A stretch of DNA of 64,000 nucleotides from Falsiroseomonas stagni DSM 19981 (GCF_900114315.1 NZ_FOSQ01000001.1:1-64000), one strand, 5' to 3'; shown: positions 37,013 through 46,306, counted from the stretch's first letter. Translations and numbers: made by a program. Notes: generated by a model not told the origin, from the sequence alone.

Positions 37013-39096
37013 CCAGCAAGCGGCATCCGCGTGACGTCCTGGCCGGTAAGGGCGGCATGGGCATTCGCAACGGCGGCGCCCACGCCGGGGACGCCGGCCT
37101 CGCCCAGGCCGACGGGATGCTCGGCACTGTCGATCAGCGCGACCTCGATCGCCGGCGCATCCGCCAGGCGCAGCAGCGGATAGGCGTCGAAATTCGTCTC
37201 CACCACGGCACCCCCACGCACCGTGATCACCTCCCGCAGCGCGTTCGACAGGCCGAAGATGATCGCCCCCTCCATCTGCGCCCGCGCATGATCGGGATGG
37301 ATGATGCGGCCGCAATCCACCGCGGCCCAGACGCGATGCACGACCACCCCCTGCGCACCGCGCGAGACCTCCGCCACCTGCGCGACATGCGCCCCGTCGC
37401 ATTCATGCACGGCGACACCGCGCGCCCGGCCCTCCGGCACGGCGCCGCCCCAGCCGCTCATCGCCACCACGCGATCCAGCACCGCCAGCAGCCGAGGCTG
37501 GTCGCGCAGCAGATGGCGGCGATAGGCGACGGGATCGCGGCCCGCGCGCGCCGAGAGACGGTCGATGAACAATTCGACCGCCGCGACATTGTTCTGGTAG
37601 CTGACAGCCCGCATGAAGCCGACGGGGCGCGGCGCCTCCGCCAGCACGAACTCCACGCGGAGATTCGGGATGGCATAGGCGATCTCCTTCAGCCCGTAGG
37701 TGGAGGTGCCGTCCTTGCCGTTATGGAAGAATTGCGGGAAGGCCCGCTGCAACAGGGATGCGGTGCAGGTGCGCGCGAGCAGCGACACCGGATAGCCCTG
37801 CGCATCGAGCGTCGCGGAAAGCCGCGTGGCGGCGGCGGGCCGGTAGTAGCCCTGGGCGAAATCCTCCTCCCGCGACCACAGCACCTGCACGGGCCGGCCC
37901 AGCGCCTTGGCCAGCGTCACGGCCTGCACGATCTCATCACGCTCATACCGCCGCCCGAAGCCACCGCCGGCCAGCATGGTGTGGATGGTGACCTTGTCCT
38001 CCGGCAGGCCCGCGACCTCCGCCGCCAGCGCCTGCGCATAGGTCTTTTCCTGCGTGCCGATCCAGACCTCGCACTGGCCATCGACGATGCGCGCGGTGCA
38101 GTTCGGCACCTCCATGCAGGCGTGGTGCAGCAGGGGGGCGTAGAAATCGGCGGTGACGGTGGCGCCCGCATGTGCGCTGGCATCGCCCTGGCTGCGCATC
38201 TCCACGCCTGGCCGGTCGAGCCCCGCGCGCAGCTGTGCCTCCAGCCCCGCATCGTCGAAGATCGCGCCGCCTTCCCAGACGATGTCGAGCGCGGTGAGCG
38301 CGCGCTTCGCCACCCAGTGCCGGTCCGCCACCACCGCGACGCCGTTCGGGATGGGGAGGATGGCGTGCACGCCGGGCGGCAACGCCCCGGCTGGCAGCAC
38401 GGCGCGGCCGCCATGCGCGGGGCAGCGCTTCACCGCGGCGCAGAGCATCCCGGGCAGGCGGAGATCCATGCCGTAGGTCGCGCTGCCATTCACCTTGATC
38501 GCGGCATCCAGGCTGCGCACTGATCGCCCGATCAGCCGGAAACTGGCGGAATCCTTCAGCGGCGGATCGGCTGGCGGGGTGAGGCGCCCGGCTTCCGCTG
38601 CCAGCGCGCCATAGGCCAGGCGGCGACCGCTGGCGGCGTGGATCACCGCACCGGGCTCCGTCGTGCAATCTGTCGGTGGCACGCCCCAGCGCGTGGCGGC
38701 GGCGCGCATCAGCATGTCCCTTGCCGCGGCACCGGCCTGGCGCATTGGCAGGAAGCGTTCTGTGATGGACAGCGCCGCGCCCGTCATCTGCCGCTTGCCG
38801 CCGGGGCGCTTGAAGGCCTCCCCGGCCGGGGCCAGGGCGAAGCGGACCTGCTGCCACTCGGCATCCAGCTCCTCCGCCACCAGCATCGGCAGCGAGGTCG
38901 CCACGCCCTGCCCCATCTCCAGGTGGGGGACCTGCACGGTCACGACGCCCGCGGCGTCGATGCGGAGGAAGGCGTTCAACGTGCCGCCGGATGCCGTGTC
39001 AGCCTGGGCTGATGCTGGGATGGCGAAGCGCAGCGTCAGCAGGCCCGCGCCCGCCACGGCCCGCATCGCCACCCGCCTGCCGAATCCCGCTGCCAT
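37009..39096 (-). CDS. Molybdopterin-dependent oxidoreductase large subunit (IorB type), no small subunit nearby
   Basis: 695 residues. A twin-arginine-like N-terminus (FGRRVAMRAVAGAGLL) is followed by IorB/xanthine-oxidase-family motifs: VPHLEMGQGVATSLPMLVAE, YGMDLRLPGMLCAAV, TMLAGGGFGRRYERDEIVQA, WSREEDFAQGYYRPAA, and the catalytic Glu in GLGEAGVPGVGAAVANAHAA. Family members hydroxylate aldehydes or N-heterocycles in the periplasm, using Mo-cofactor with a 2Fe-2S partner. No iorA-type partner gene flanks it; its neighbours are a TctC gene (overlapping stops) and metE. The partner may be elsewhere in the genome. Confidence 0.88.
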   Translation of the reverse strand: MAAGFGRRVAMRAVAGAGLLTLRFAIPASAQADTASGGTLNAFLRIDAAGVVTVQVPHLEMGQGVATSLPMLVAEELDAEWQQVRFALAPAGEAFKRPGGKRQMTGAALSITERFLPMRQAGAAARDMLMRAAATRWGVPPTDCTTEPGAVIHAASGRRLAYGALAAEAGRLTPPADPPLKDSASFRLIGRSVRSLDAAIKVNGSATYGMDLRLPGMLCAAVKRCPAHGGRAVLPAGALPPGVHAILPIPNGVAVVADRHWVAKRALTALDIVWEGGAIFDDAGLEAQLRAGLDRPGVEMRSQGDASAHAGATVTADFYAPLLHHACMEVPNCTARIVDGQCEVWIGTQEKTYAQALAAEVAGLPEDKVTIHTMLAGGGFGRRYERDEIVQAVTLAKALGRPVQVLWSREEDFAQGYYRPAAATRLSATLDAQGYPVSLLARTCTASLLQRAFPQFFHNGKDGTSTYGLKEIAYAIPNLRVEFVLAEAPRPVGFMRAVSYQNNVAAVELFIDRLSARAGRDPVAYRRHLLRDQPRLLAVLDRVVAMSGWGGAVPEGRARGVAVHECDGAHVAQVAEVSRGAQGVVVHRVWAAVDCGRIIHPDHARAQMEGAIIFGLSNALREVITVRGGAVVETNFDAYPLLRLADAPAIEVALIDSAEHPVGLGEAGVPGVGAAVANAHAALTGQDVTRMPLAG

Positions 39097-39162
39097 GGCC
39101 TGTCCCCGCCTTTTGCGGAGAAGCGTAGGGCGCCGGGCTTCGGTGCGGAAGCGAAAGCGGAT

Positions 39163-39188
39163 GGTGCCCCGCCGCGGGGCGGGGCACC
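39163..39188 (-). terminator. 11-bp perfect hairpin downstream of metE
   Basis: GGTGCCCCGCC-GCGG-GGCGGGGCACC begins eight bases after the metE stop. There is no U tract, but the stem is strong and in the right place. Confidence 0.65.
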
Positions 39189-39195
39189 GGTTGGG

Positions 39196-41511
39196 CTACA
39201 CGGCCTCCGCCCGCAGCCGGCGTGCCGCGGCCACCAGGTTCTCCATGGCCGGCTTCACCTCCGCCCAGCCGCGGGTCTTGCAGCCGCAATCCGGGTTGAG
39301 CCAGAGCCGGCCGCGCGGGATGCGCTGGGCCGCGCGCTGGGCCAGCCGCACCATCTCCTCCGCCCCCGGCACGCGCGGTGCGTGGATGTCCCAGACCCCC
39401 GGGCCGATGGCGTTCGGGTAGTCGAAGGCGGCGAAGGCTTCCAGCAGGTCCATGTCGCTGCGCGCGGTCTCGATCGAGATCACGTCGGCATCCATCGCGG
39501 CGATGCTGTCGATGATGTCGTTGAACTCGCTGTAGCACATGTGGGTGTGGATCTGCGTCTCGTCCCGCACCGCGCTGGCGGAGAGGCGGAAGCAGGCCAC
39601 GGCCCAGCGCAGGTAGTCGGCGCGGTCCGCCTGGCGCAACGGCAGGCCCTCGCGGAAGGCGGGCTCGTCGATCTGGATGATGGGGATCCCGGCGGCTTCG
39701 AGATCCGCGACCTCCTCCCGGATCGCCAGGGCGATCTGGCGGCAAACCACGTCCCGCGCGATGTCTGTACGGGGGAAGGACCATTGGAGCATGGTGACGG
39801 GCCCCGTCAGCATCCCCTTCATCGGCCTGGCGGTCAGCGATTGCGCGAAGGCGGACCAGCGGACCGTCATGGGCGCGGGGCGTGACACATCGGCCCAGAT
39901 GATCGGCGGCGCGACGCAGCGGCTGCCATAGCTCTGCACCCAGCCATGCTTCGTGAAGGCATAGCCGGCGAGCTGTTCGGCGAAGTGCTTCACCATGTCG
40001 TTGCGTTCGAACTCGCCATGGACGGGGACGTCCACGCCGACCTCATCCTGCCAGCGGACGGAATCCGCGATCAGCGCCCGCATCGCCTCGTCATGCGCGG
40101 CCTGGCCGATCTCGCCACGGGCGAGGCGGGCGCGCAGGGTCCGGACCTCCGCCGTCTGCGGCCAGGACCCGATGGCGGTCACGGGCAGGTCGGGCAGGTT
40201 CAGGCGTGACTGCTGCGTCACCGCGCGCTGGGCGTAGGGGCTGGCGCGGCGTTCCATGGCGGGCGTCACGCCGGCCAGGTGTGCCGCGACGGCGGGATCA
40301 TGCAGTCGCGCATCGGCGCGCGCCTCGGCCAGCGCGCGGTCGCTGTCGGCGAAGGCACTCGCGACGGCCTTCTCCCCCTCATCCGCCGCGCGGGCGAGCG
40401 CCGCGACTTCCTTCAGCTTCTCATTCGCGAAGGCGAGGCGACGGGCCAGGGCCGGGTCCAGCGCCGTTTCCATCGCCAGGCTGTGCGGAACGTGGAGCAG
40501 GGAGCAGGAGGGCGCGACCATCAGCCGCCGCGCGAAGCCCGCCTGCTGCGCCTGCTGCACCTGGCCGAGTGCCTGGCGGAGATCCGTGCGCCAGACATTC
40601 CGCCCATCCACGAGGCCGAGCGAGAGCCACCGGTCCCGCTTCCATGCCTCCAGCACCGCCGCCAGCTGCCCCGGCGCCCGGACCAGATCCACATGCAGCC
40701 CGGCAACGGGGAGGGATGTGGCGAGGGGAAGATTGTCGCGCAGCCCCTCGAAATAGGTCGCCAGCATCAGGTCGAGGCCGGGCGCGGCATCGGCCAAAGC
40801 GCGGAAGGCGGTGCGGTAGGCCTCCGCCGCGCCGGCGGGCAGGTCCGTCACCAGGCAGGGCTCATCGATCTGCACCCAGGTGGCGCCGGCCTCGGCCAGG
40901 AAGCGCAGCGCATCGGCATAGGCGGGCAGCAGCGCCGGCAGCAGGTCCAGCGGCCGCGTGCCGTCCTCCGCCTTGGAGAGCAGCAGCAGGGAGACGGGGC
41001 CGAGCAGCACGGGCCGGGTGCGGACGCCGTGCTGCATCCCCTCCCGCAGCGCGCGGGCCCATCGGTTGTCCACCAGGCGGGGCCGCGTGGCGGCGGACAG
41101 GCGGGGGACCATGTAGTGGTAGTTGGTGTCGAACCACTTGGTCATCTCCAGCGGCACGGCATCGCCGGGGATGCCGGCGGCGCGTGCGGCCTCGCTGCCT
41201 CGCGCGCCCCGGGCGAGCGCGAAGAGGGTGGCGAGCGACGCCGGTCCCTCGCCCCCCCAGCCATAGCCGCGCGGGATCAGGCCGAAGGCGCAGGCGGTTT
41301 CCAGGACGTGGTCATAGAGCGCGAAATCGGCCGAGGGCACATGGCTGATCCCGCTGCCCTGCTGCAGCGCGCGGGCGCCGGCGCGCAGCGCGGCGGCGGT
41401 GGATTGCAGATCGGCTTCCCCGGTCCTGCCGGCCCAGAAGGCTTCAAGGGCCGTCTTGAGTTCACGGCGGGGGCCGATACGCGGGTAGCCGAGATTGGCG
41501 GCGATGGTCAT
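39196..41511 (-). CDS. metE: Cobalamin-independent methionine synthase MetE
   Basis: 771 residues from the ATG at 41511, matching the family start MTIAANLGYPRIGPRRELK. An extension to 41637 would run into the riboswitch. The duplicated barrel is complete. The C-terminal half has the zinc ligands: His and Cys in IHTHMCYSEFND, Glu in ISIETARSDMD, and Cys in NPDCGCKTRGW. It transfers methyl from 5-methyl-tetrahydropteroyl-triglutamate to homocysteine to form methionine. The gene sits behind a cobalamin riboswitch, so it should be shut off when B12 is available for MetH. Confidence 0.97.
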   Translation of the reverse strand: MTIAANLGYPRIGPRRELKTALEAFWAGRTGEADLQSTAAALRAGARALQQGSGISHVPSADFALYDHVLETACAFGLIPRGYGWGGEGPASLATLFALARGARGSEAARAAGIPGDAVPLEMTKWFDTNYHYMVPRLSAATRPRLVDNRWARALREGMQHGVRTRPVLLGPVSLLLLSKAEDGTRPLDLLPALLPAYADALRFLAEAGATWVQIDEPCLVTDLPAGAAEAYRTAFRALADAAPGLDLMLATYFEGLRDNLPLATSLPVAGLHVDLVRAPGQLAAVLEAWKRDRWLSLGLVDGRNVWRTDLRQALGQVQQAQQAGFARRLMVAPSCSLLHVPHSLAMETALDPALARRLAFANEKLKEVAALARAADEGEKAVASAFADSDRALAEARADARLHDPAVAAHLAGVTPAMERRASPYAQRAVTQQSRLNLPDLPVTAIGSWPQTAEVRTLRARLARGEIGQAAHDEAMRALIADSVRWQDEVGVDVPVHGEFERNDMVKHFAEQLAGYAFTKHGWVQSYGSRCVAPPIIWADVSRPAPMTVRWSAFAQSLTARPMKGMLTGPVTMLQWSFPRTDIARDVVCRQIALAIREEVADLEAAGIPIIQIDEPAFREGLPLRQADRADYLRWAVACFRLSASAVRDETQIHTHMCYSEFNDIIDSIAAMDADVISIETARSDMDLLEAFAAFDYPNAIGPGVWDIHAPRVPGAEEMVRLAQRAAQRIPRGRLWLNPDCGCKTRGWAEVKPAMENLVAAARRLRAEAV

Positions 41512-41584
41512 CGCAGTCGTCTCCGTCGCCCGGTGCACCCAGCCCGGCCGTGGGGGTGGCGCGCCCCCGTATCTCCGGGGTGCA

Positions 41585-41780
41585 CGGCGCGGGCAGGTCT
41601 CCTGGCTCGCGGGTGCCGGGCTTGCGCCCCTCGCCACCGGCCCTGCCTTCCCGCTTGCGCAGTGGCGTCCCCCCTTTCGGGGGAAATCGGGCCGGCGGCT
41701 TCCCGCCGACAGTTGCTGGGGCAGCGTCCGACTTGGGGGGTTTCCCCGCCCGCACGGACTTCCCTTTTCACCCGCTCGCG
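41585..41780 (-). promoter_or_regulatory. Cobalamin (B12) riboswitch upstream of metE
   Basis: Read on the minus strand, the leader has the conserved elements in order: GGTGAAAAGGGAA (41772-41760), GCTGCCCCAGCAACTGT, GCCACTG, and the B12 box GAGCCAGGAGACCTGC (41608-41593). The ATG of metE is about 80 bases further on. Known behaviour: adenosylcobalamin binding represses the downstream gene, here the B12-independent methionine synthase. Confidence 0.93.
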
Positions 41781-41791
41781 CGGGACCAACG

Positions 41792-41818
41792 CAATATCAA
41801 CATATCTTTATGCGATGT
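41792..41818 (-). promoter_or_regulatory. AT-rich element upstream of the metE riboswitch
   Basis: An AT-rich island in GC-rich DNA, containing the direct repeat ATATC-AAC-ATATC (41794-41806) and CTTTATG. It is positioned for the metE promoter or an operator of a methionine-pathway repressor. The regulator is not identified. Confidence 0.4.
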
Positions 41819-41906
41819 CGCACTCAAGGGGGCTGCCGCACCGCCATCGCCACCCCCGCGCCCCGGTGTTACAGCCCGGGGACATGTCCCCGACAAAGAC
41901 CCTTCC

Positions 41907-43025
41907 ATGACCGGCGTCGAAGTGAAATTTGAGATCTTCCTGGCGGCCCCACCGGGGCTGGAGGAGACGCTGGCCGCCGAGATCTCGAGAAAGGGGTTCC
42001 GGCAGCCGAAGGTCGTGCCAGGCGGTGTCGCGACCATGGGTGGCTGGCCGGCTGTGTGGCGGGCCAATCTCTGGCTGCGCGGGGCGAGCAAGGTGCTGGC
42101 GCGGATCGACCAGTTCCGGGCGGTCCATTTCGCGCAGTTGGATGACCGGGCGCGCGCGGTGGACTGGAAGGGCCTTCTCCGGCCGGACGTGGCCTTCCGG
42201 GTGGAGGCGTCCTGCGCCGCCTCGAAGCTCTGGCATTCCGGGGCGGTGGCGCAGCGTGTCGCGACGGCGATCCGGGAGAGCGTCGGCGTGAAGGAGGCCG
42301 ATGACGCGCCGGTGGTGATCCGGGCGCGGATGGAAAAGGACCTCTGCACGATCAGCGTCGATACCTCCGGCGACCTGCTGCACAAGCGGGGCTTCAAGCA
42401 GGCGGTGAACCCCGCCCCGATGCGGGAGACGATGGCGGCGCTGTTCCTCATGCAGTGCGGGTATGAGGGCACGGAGACGCTGCTCGACCCGATGTGCGGC
42501 GCGGGCACCTTCGTCATCGAGGCGGCCGAGATGGCCGCGCGCCTCAATCCCGGCCGTGCCCGCGACTTCGCGTTCGAGAATTTGAAGAACTTCGATGCGG
42601 AGGCCTGGGCGCGGATGCGCACCGTGGCGCGGGCGGGGGTGGAGGGGGTGACCTGCCTCGGCTTCGATCGCGATGCGGGGGCGGTCGCGATGAGCATCGC
42701 CAATGCCGAACGCGCGGGCGTGGCGGCGGGGACGCGCTTCGCGCAGGGAACGATCAGCGATTTGCAGCGGCCCGATGGCGCGCCGGGCCTTGTCATCGTC
42801 AATCCGCCCTATGGCAGCCGGATCGGGGACCGGAAATCACTCGGCCCGTTGTATCGCGCGCTGGGCCAGGTGCTGATGAGCCGCTTCGCCGGCTGGCGCG
42901 TCGGCCTGGTGGCGGCAGAGCCGGCGCTGGCGCGGGAGACGCGCCTGCCCTTCCTGCCGCCGGGCCCGCCCGTGCCCCATGGCGGGATGCGGGTGACGCT
43001 GTTCCGCACGGCGCCGCTGGGGTAG
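41907..43025 (+). CDS. THUMP-domain RNA guanine-N2 methyltransferase (RlmL/UPF0020 family)
   Basis: 372 residues from the ATG at 41907; the open frame back to 41550 crosses the riboswitch and is not coding. The N-terminal THUMP region (FEIFLAAPPGLEETLAAEI, ASKVLARIDQFRAVHFAQL) binds RNA. The methyltransferase part has LLDPMCGAGTFVIEAAEMAA (SAM site), CLGFDRDAGAV, and the catalytic LVIVNPPYGSRIGDR. Likely makes m2G in 23S rRNA, as the RlmL N-terminal half does; the exact site is not determinable. The MFS gene follows after 7 bp. Confidence 0.88.
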   Translation: MTGVEVKFEIFLAAPPGLEETLAAEISRKGFRQPKVVPGGVATMGGWPAVWRANLWLRGASKVLARIDQFRAVHFAQLDDRARAVDWKGLLRPDVAFRVEASCAASKLWHSGAVAQRVATAIRESVGVKEADDAPVVIRARMEKDLCTISVDTSGDLLHKRGFKQAVNPAPMRETMAALFLMQCGYEGTETLLDPMCGAGTFVIEAAEMAARLNPGRARDFAFENLKNFDAEAWARMRTVARAGVEGVTCLGFDRDAGAVAMSIANAERAGVAAGTRFAQGTISDLQRPDGAPGLVIVNPPYGSRIGDRKSLGPLYRALGQVLMSRFAGWRVGLVAAEPALARETRLPFLPPGPPVPHGGMRVTLFRTAPLG

Positions 43026-43032
43026 CGGCCCA

Positions 43033-44196
43033 GTGGGGGTAAGGCTTTCGGGGGGCGTCCGGCTCTTCCTGCTGTTCGCGGCGCATTGCGTCGGCACCAT
43101 CAACATCATGGGCGTGATGGCCTTCGCCCCGGCCATCCAGCGGGACCTCGGCCTGGATACCGCGACCTTCGGGCTGCTGGTCGCGGCCTATTACGGCGCG
43201 CAGCCGCTGGTGGCGCTGCCGGGCGGGTGGCTGGTGGACCGGATCGGGGTCCGCGCCGCGCTCGCCCTCTCCATGGCCGGGGTGAGCATCAGCGCGGGGT
43301 TCTTCGCGGTCTCCGCCGGGGGCGCCATGGCGGCGTCGCTGCTGATCCTGGCGGGCATCGCCTATTCCCTGGTGAACCCGGCGACGAGCGTCGGCGTCGT
43401 CACCTGGTTTCCGCCGGATTGGCGGTCCACGATGATGAGTGTGAAGCAGGCCGGCGTGCCGGCGGGCGGGCTGATCGCGGCCATCATCGCGGGGCTGGCG
43501 GGGCCGGATGCCTGGCGGGTCTCCGCAGGCGCCGTCGCGGTGGCGGCGGCGCTGGTGGCGGTGCTGGCGGTGGTGACGCCGGGGGGCGGGGCGCCTGCCG
43601 TGGCGCGGGGGCCGGTGGTGGCGGGGCTGCTGACGGTGCTGCGGAACCGGGCGCTGATGCGGGTCTGCCTGACGACCTTCCTGCTGAACACCGCGCAGGG
43701 GGCCTTCTACGCCTATCTGGTGCTGTACATGGTGGGGCCGGCGGGGCTGTCGCCGGCGGTGGCGGCGCTGATCTTCGGCGCGACGCATGTCGTCTCCGCC
43801 ATCGCGCGCATCCTGTGGGGGCTGCTGGCGGACCGGGTCTGGCGGGGGGATGGGCCGCGGGTGCTGCGCATCATCGCCTTCGCCTCCTGCCTCGGCTTCG
43901 TCGGGCTGGCGCTGGCGGCGGGGCTGGGGGCGCCGGCGGCCGCGGCAGCGGCGCTCGCCCTCGGCATGACCATCGCGGGCTTCGCGGGCGTGGCGCAGGG
44001 GGCGGCGGCCACCGCGGCGCCGCGGGCGCAGATCGGCGCGGCAATGGGCGTCTTCATGGTGCTGACGCCGCTGGGGTCGGTCTTCGGGCCTTCCCTCTTC
44101 GGGGGGCTCATCGGCCTGACGGGGGGCTACCTGGTGCCCTACCTGGTGCTGGCGGGGGTGACGCTGGTGGTGGGGCTGTTCGTGCTGCGGCGGTAG
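43033..44196 (+). CDS. MFS transporter
   Basis: 387 residues, GTG start 7 bp after the methyltransferase gene. Twelve hydrophobic segments. The A-like motif between helices 2 and 3 reads GGWLVDRIGVR, and NPATSVGVVTWFPPDWRS is the NarK/OFA-type helix 4-5 region. The second half starts near residue 200 (LRNRALMRVCLTTFLLNTAQ), and the helix 8-9 loop has the matching DRVWRGDGPRV. Substrate unknown. Its stop directly abuts that of the convergent olsB-like gene. Confidence 0.88.
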   Translation: MGVRLSGGVRLFLLFAAHCVGTINIMGVMAFAPAIQRDLGLDTATFGLLVAAYYGAQPLVALPGGWLVDRIGVRAALALSMAGVSISAGFFAVSAGGAMAASLLILAGIAYSLVNPATSVGVVTWFPPDWRSTMMSVKQAGVPAGGLIAAIIAGLAGPDAWRVSAGAVAVAAALVAVLAVVTPGGGAPAVARGPVVAGLLTVLRNRALMRVCLTTFLLNTAQGAFYAYLVLYMVGPAGLSPAVAALIFGATHVVSAIARILWGLLADRVWRGDGPRVLRIIAFASCLGFVGLALAAGLGAPAAAAAALALGMTIAGFAGVAQGAAATAAPRAQIGAAMGVFMVLTPLGSVFGPSLFGGLIGLTGGYLVPYLVLAGVTLVVGLFVLRR

Positions 44197-45054
44197 CTAC
44201 CCGCCGGCGGTGCGTTCGTAGTGCCGGTAGTATTTGTCGGTGATGAGGTCCGTCTTCACCACGATGCAGACATCGGTGGTGTTGAACTGGTGGTCGATCA
44301 CCGCGCCATCGCCGACGAAGCCGCCGAGCCGGAGGTAACCCTTCACCAGCGGCGGCAGCGCCACCATGGCGGCGCGCATGTCGAGGTCGCCCGGCGGGAT
44401 GCGGTCCATCGCCACATGGCGGTCCGGCACGGCACGCGGCCGCAGCGCCGGCGGTGCCAGGTGGTTGGCATGGAGGTAGGAGAGTTGCGCGGCCAGGGCA
44501 TCGAGGTCCGTCCCCGGCAGGGAGGCGCAGCCGAACATCAGGTCGATCTTGTGCCGGAAGACGAAGGCGGCGATGCCGCGCCACAGCAATTGCAGCGTGC
44601 CCCGCGTGCGATAGGGGGCGGCGACGCAGGACCGGCCGAGTTCCAGCACCTCACCCGGGAAGGCCAGCAGCGGGCCGATGTCGTATTCGCCGGCGGAGTA
44701 GAAGCGGCCGAGGCGATCGGCGGCGGCGCGGCGGATCAGGCGGTAGGTGCCGATGACCGCTTCCGGGCCGTTGCCGAGGTCATGGTCCAGCACCAGCAGG
44801 TGGTCCGCCACCGCGTCGAATTCGTCGCCGTCGCGCTTCGCGGCCAGCGTCGCGGCATCGGCATTGGCGCCCATCTCCTCATAGAAGACCTTGAAGCGCA
44901 GCGCCTGGGCGGCATCGATCTCCGCCGCGCTTTCCGCGATGCGCAGGCCGAGATTGCCGGCGCGCAGCTCCTCGAACCCCTCGGCGCGCGGCGCCGCGCG
45001 GGGCGGGTCGGCCGGGAGGGGGGCATCCTCGGGCAGGGGCCCATCGACGCTCAT
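44197..45054 (-). CDS. olsB: OlsB-type ornithine acyltransferase (GNAT fold)
   Basis: 285 residues. After a Pro-rich ~30-residue N-terminus comes LGLRIAESAAEIDAAQALRF-KVFYEEMGA, the family opening. It is followed by the DEFDAVADHLLVLD block, VIGTYRLIRR, VLELGRSCVAAPYRTRGTLQLLW and IDLMFGCASLPGTD. OlsB makes lyso-ornithine lipid from ornithine and a 3-hydroxyacyl-ACP. The olsA acyltransferase is not in the window, so an N-acyl amino-acid synthase of the same family is an alternative. Lies 20 bp after fur on the same strand. Confidence 0.82.
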   Translation of the reverse strand: MSVDGPLPEDAPLPADPPRAAPRAEGFEELRAGNLGLRIAESAAEIDAAQALRFKVFYEEMGANADAATLAAKRDGDEFDAVADHLLVLDHDLGNGPEAVIGTYRLIRRAAADRLGRFYSAGEYDIGPLLAFPGEVLELGRSCVAAPYRTRGTLQLLWRGIAAFVFRHKIDLMFGCASLPGTDLDALAAQLSYLHANHLAPPALRPRAVPDRHVAMDRIPPGDLDMRAAMVALPPLVKGYLRLGGFVGDGAVIDHQFNTTDVCIVVKTDLITDKYYRHYERTAGG

Positions 45055-45074
45055 CGGGCAACGCTCATGTCGGG

Positions 45075-45560
45075 TCAGGCCTTGGGCTTGGTGCGGCCAC
45101 GGGGGGCGGGCGCCGGCGCGCCCTTGCGACCGAAGAGTTCCAGGCGCTGGCCGACCAGGCTGAAGCCGAGGCGTTCGGCGATGGCGCGGGCCACCTTCTC
45201 GAACTCCGCATCCTCGAACTCGATGACGCGGCCTGTGTCCACGTCGATCAGGTGATGGTGATGGCCGCGATCGGTCGGGTCGTAGCGGGCGCGGCCGCCG
45301 CCGAAGTCGCGGCGTTCCAGGATGCCCTTCTCCTCCAGCAGCCGGACGGTGCGGTAGACCGTCGCGACCGAGATGCGGTCATCGAGGGCGGCGGCGCGGC
45401 GGTAGAGTTCCTCGACATCCGGATGGTCCTCCGCCTCGCTCAGCACGCGGGCGATGAGGCGGCGCTGGCCGGTCATCTTCAGGCCGCGCTCCACGCAGAG
45501 ACGTTCGATCCGGGACGGATCGGGGCGGGCTGTCTCGGCGTGGCGGTCGTGGCTGTGCAT
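45075..45560 (-). CDS. fur: Fur-family metal-responsive repressor
   Basis: 161 residues. The winged helix (HPDVEELYRRAAALDDRISV, TVYRTVRLLEEKGILERRDF) is followed by the metal-site region GHHHHLIDVDTGRVIEF and a C-terminal dimer domain ending LELFGRKG plus a basic tail. It lacks the CxxC structural zinc pair, like several alphaproteobacterial Fur/Mur proteins. It could sense Fe(II) or Mn(II). Between mucR (upstream) and the olsB-like gene (downstream), same strand. Confidence 0.88.
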   Translation of the reverse strand: MHSHDRHAETARPDPSRIERLCVERGLKMTGQRRLIARVLSEAEDHPDVEELYRRAAALDDRISVATVYRTVRLLEEKGILERRDFGGGRARYDPTDRGHHHHLIDVDTGRVIEFEDAEFEKVARAIAERLGFSLVGQRLELFGRKGAPAPAPRGRTKPKA

Positions 45561-45584
45561 GCGGCGGGCGGGATGTCCTGCGGT

Positions 45585-45605
45585 CGGCCGGGTTCAGCCC
45601 GGCCG
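45585..45605 (-). terminator. Hairpin between mucR and fur
   Basis: CGGCCGGG-TTCAG-CCCGGCCG, a perfect 8-bp stem 69 bp after the mucR stop and 25 bp before the fur start. It may end mucR transcription or shape the fur leader. Confidence 0.5.
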
Positions 45606-45673
45606 GGGCGAGCGCATCAATAGCGCCTGTGGCGGCACGCCACCACCCAGGGCCTTCGCCCCGCGGATGGCCT

Positions 45674-46138
45674 TCAGGCGTCCCGGCCCGGCGCTGCCGC
45701 GCGGCCACGCCCGGGGGTGCGGCCGCGGGGCTTGGTGCCGAGGCCGATGCGCTTGGCGAGGGAGGAGCGGTGCTTGGTGTAGTTGGGCGCCACCATCGGA
45801 TAGTCGGAGGGCAGGTTCCACCGTTCGCGATACTGGTCGGGCGTCAGGTTGAACGAGGTCTTGAGATGCCGCTTCAGCATCTTGAGCTTCTTCCCGTCCT
45901 CCAGGCAGATCAGGTATTCGGGGGTGATCGACTTCTTCACGGGCACGGCGGGCTGTGGGCGTTCGGGCGTTTCCGCTGCCGGCAGGCCGATGGAGGCGAG
46001 GGTGCGGTAGACGTCCTGGATGAGGCTCGGCAGGTCCGCGACGGCGACGGAGTTGTTGGAGACATGGGCCGAGACGATTTCCGCCGTCAGGCCAAGCAGA
46101 TCGGGATTCCCCCCGGGGTATGCCGTGGTATCGGCCAT
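45674..46138 (-). CDS. mucR: MucR/Ros-family zinc-finger transcriptional regulator
   Basis: 154 residues. The N-terminal helical oligomerisation region (LTAEIVSAHVSNNSVAVADL) is followed by VKKSITPEYLICLEDGKKLK-MLKRHLKTSFNLTPDQYRERW, the conserved MucR core with a modified zinc finger, and a basic tail. In alphaproteobacteria MucR acts as an H-NS-like or global regulator of exopolysaccharide, motility and cell cycle genes. Its divergent neighbour is the TusA-family gene over a relatively AT-rich 168-bp spacer. Confidence 0.93.
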   Translation of the reverse strand: MADTTAYPGGNPDLLGLTAEIVSAHVSNNSVAVADLPSLIQDVYRTLASIGLPAAETPERPQPAVPVKKSITPEYLICLEDGKKLKMLKRHLKTSFNLTPDQYRERWNLPSDYPMVAPNYTKHRSSLAKRIGLGTKPRGRTPGRGRAAAPGRDA

Positions 46139-46306
46139 GCGTCTTGTCCTGGCTTCTTGTCCTGTCCGCGTCGTCGGGCCGCTGATGCCCGCTCATTTCT
46201 CCGGCGGACGGGCGCCATGCCCGGTGCCGCGACGCGCCGTTGCCACCATATTGCCGTGAATCGCCGTTTCGCAATGACGTTTGGTGATCAGAAGGGCCGT
46301 TTCGTG

